DNA of 64,000 bases from Candidatus Planktophila lacus. GTDB lineage: Bacteria; Actinomycetota; Actinomycetes; Nanopelagicales; Nanopelagicaceae. The notes beneath the pieces are model-generated. The model was not told the origin of the DNA, did no database searches, and was given only the letters and a program-made list of their open reading frames with translations. Positions within the stretch are counted from its first letter, which is position 1, and the number at the start of each line of letters is the position of its first letter. Of this stretch, positions 62,680 through 64,000 are shown piece after piece. A program made the position numbers and the translations under genes. The stretch covers positions 496,001-560,000 of the forward strand of contig NZ_CP016783.1 in the NCBI RefSeq assembly GCF_002288385.1, written 5' to 3'.

Positions 62680-64000
62680 ATGGCTATTAACTTATCGGGT
62701 GAGAGCGTTTTGATCCTTGGCGCTGGAGTAACTGGAATAGCAGTCGCCAGATCACTCAGCGCTAAAGGCGCATCAATTCTCTTCGCCGATGACCAGGTTG
62801 AAACTGTAGAAGGATTTAAAGTTTCAAAGTCAGATCAAATACAGGTTGATGGGCTTTCATTTATCGTTATCTCACCAGGCTGGAAAGAGAGCCATCCACT
62901 TATCGTTAAGGCGCAAGCCGCCGGCATACGTTTGGTAAATGAGATTGATCTGGCTTGGTCTTTTCGCGCAGAACTTGTTCCCGGTCAAAAGTGGATCGCT
63001 TTAACTGGAACCAATGGAAAGACAACAACTGTTGAAATGGCGGCTGCAATGCTGCGCGCAGGTGGGGTTTCAGCCATTGCTTGCGGAAATGTTGGTACGA
63101 CGGTAATTGAAAGCGTAGAAAGCCCCGAGAAGTATGAAGTCCTCGTGCTTGAACTCTCATCTTTTCAACTGCACTGGTTGAGAGAAGCAAGTTTTGTGGC
63201 GGCAGCGATTTTAAATATTGCTGAAGATCATCTTGATTGGCATGGCACTTTCACCGAATATGCCCGCGTTAAGGGTTCGATTCTAGATCGCACATCTACT
63301 GGAATCTTTAACTCGGCAGATTTGGAAGTCGTAAATCAAGCAGCGCATTGGCAGGGACGTAAAGTCTTTTTCTCACTCGACACGCCTGCACCTGGTGAAA
63401 TCGGCGTAGTTGAAGAGTTATTGGTAGATCGTGCATTTGTAAGTGATCCCCAGGAAGCGGCGATGCTTGCAGAGATAGTTGATGTAAAACCTACCGTTCC
63501 ACACAACGTGGCAAATGCCTTGGCCGCCGCAGGGCTGGTTCGAGCCCTTGGCGTATCTCCGGAGGCAGTTCGCAGCGCTCTACAAAATTTCTCATTGGGC
63601 AGACACCGCATCGAAGAAGTAGCAAATATAAATGGAATCTCTTGGGTAAATGATTCAAAGGCGACAAATCCCCATGCGACAGTGGCATCTTTAAACTCAG
63701 CGCTATCGTCTATCTGGATCGCAGGTGGTTTGGCTAAGGGCGCTGAGATGCAAGAGCTAATCGCTAAGTGCAAATCAAGAATTAAAGTTGCAATTCTTAT
63801 CGGTACCGACCGCGAGCTAATCGCCGATGAATTGCGTTCGCAAGCACCAGAAATTGAAATCGTTTACGTCGATGCTCCCGGCACATATCAGCGAGGCGGA
63901 ACAGATAATTCACTGATGGAGGCGGTCGTTAAAGCTGCCGCTGAACGCGCTAAGACCGGGGATCGAGTATTACTCGCCCCAGCTTGCGCATCAATGGATC
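62680..64000 (+). CDS. murD: UDP-MurNAc-L-Ala--D-Glu ligase (partial, runs off the window)
   Basis: Adds D-glutamate to the stem peptide. From ATG 62680 the reading frame stays open to the window edge (440 codons, near full length). VLILGAGVTGIAVARSL opens the N-terminal domain; the ATP site is LTGTNGKTTTVEM; LELSSFQLHW, AEDHLDWHG and WVNDSKATNPHA follow in the expected order. The ribosome-binding site is GAGAAG, and the gene lies 12 bp after mraY. Confidence 0.94.
   Translation, partial: MAINLSGESVLILGAGVTGIAVARSLSAKGASILFADDQVETVEGFKVSKSDQIQVDGLSFIVISPGWKESHPLIVKAQAAGIRLVNEIDLAWSFRAELVPGQKWIALTGTNGKTTTVEMAAAMLRAGGVSAIACGNVGTTVIESVESPEKYEVLVLELSSFQLHWLREASFVAAAILNIAEDHLDWHGTFTEYARVKGSILDRTSTGIFNSADLEVVNQAAHWQGRKVFFSLDTPAPGEIGVVEELLVDRAFVSDPQEAAMLAEIVDVKPTVPHNVANALAAAGLVRALGVSPEAVRSALQNFSLGRHRIEEVANINGISWVNDSKATNPHATVASLNSALSSIWIAGGLAKGAEMQELIAKCKSRIKVAILIGTDRELIADELRSQAPEIEIVYVDAPGTYQRGGTDNSLMEAVVKAAAERAKTGDRVLLAPACASMD

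Noticed and set aside
1-64000. CRISPR arrays, insertion sequences, prophage, tRNA or rRNA genes
   Set aside because: I looked through the gaps and found no direct-repeat arrays, transposase-like ORFs, integrases or cloverleaf sequences.

Overview
The window looks like chromosome from a small-genome, freshwater-type actinobacterium of roughly 47-48% GC, most like the acI / Nanopelagicales group ('Candidatus Planktophila'-like). This placement is inferred from gene content and was not confirmed by any search. Supporting markers are an HrdB-type sigma factor with a Lys/Ala-rich N-terminus, a DUF7455 protein, SepH, class II DAHP synthase, a divergent glgM/glgC pair, a mycothiol-type ArsC, a MurE with the meso-DAP signature DNPR, a PASTA kinase and an actinobacterial LexA box. 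Genes are packed tightly: every convergent pair abuts or overlaps, and no gene-free stretch exceeds about 225 bp. I saw no tRNA, rRNA, CRISPR array, insertion sequence or prophage.

Layout. 1-9019: the end of metX, then sigA, a CDGSH protein, a DUF7455 protein, a second type II topoisomerase pair (parE, and a short parC with no C-terminal domain), a secreted protein and an ABC-F ATPase. 9045-18736: pseudouridine salvage (psuG plus a PfkB kinase), a phosphodiesterase, sepH, then rplS-lepB-rnhB, yraN-comM-dprA and era. 18733-27469: an EamA exporter, glgM/glgC, an esterase, xylulokinase, a PPi-type phosphofructokinase, DAHP synthase and ogt. 27446-33271: a leftward block pknB, nfo, eamA, ltaE, in which an exact 1107-bp tandem duplication has created an ltaE-eamA chimera. 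33282-34474: a TPP riboswitch, a PnuC/PnuT-type transporter and an overlapping P-loop kinase, which I read as a candidate thiamine salvage unit. 34474-44363: carotenoid genes crtE-crtI-crtB and crtA-cruF-GT2-crtD-like, interrupted by metF and a CDP-alcohol phosphatidyltransferase; together they suggest an acyclic, hydroxylated, glycosylated carotenoid. 44412-49299: an aquaporin-arsC pair, a VOC protein, YbaK, and several transport or membrane proteins. 49432-54240: a LexA-boxed mutagenesis operon (DUF6504, dnaE2, dinB). 54312-64000: a DUF3040 protein, then the dcw cluster mraZ, mraW RNA, rsmH, ftsL, ftsI, murE, murF, mraY and murD (cut by the window edge).

Two regulatory themes recur. First, at least 15 transcription units start with a -10-like TANNNT hexamer exactly 6 or 7 bases before the ATG/GTG, which implies leaderless mRNAs. 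Second, two unrelated divergent pairs (crtE/metF and ybaK/MFS) share the same 22-bp bidirectional module, in which the two -10 hexamers overlap by the dinucleotide TA. The most promising leads are that module, the TPP-riboswitch transporter-kinase unit, the chimeric duplication, the helically phased GTGG array in front of mraZ, and the SOS cassette that pairs DnaE2 with an intact DinB rather than ImuB.
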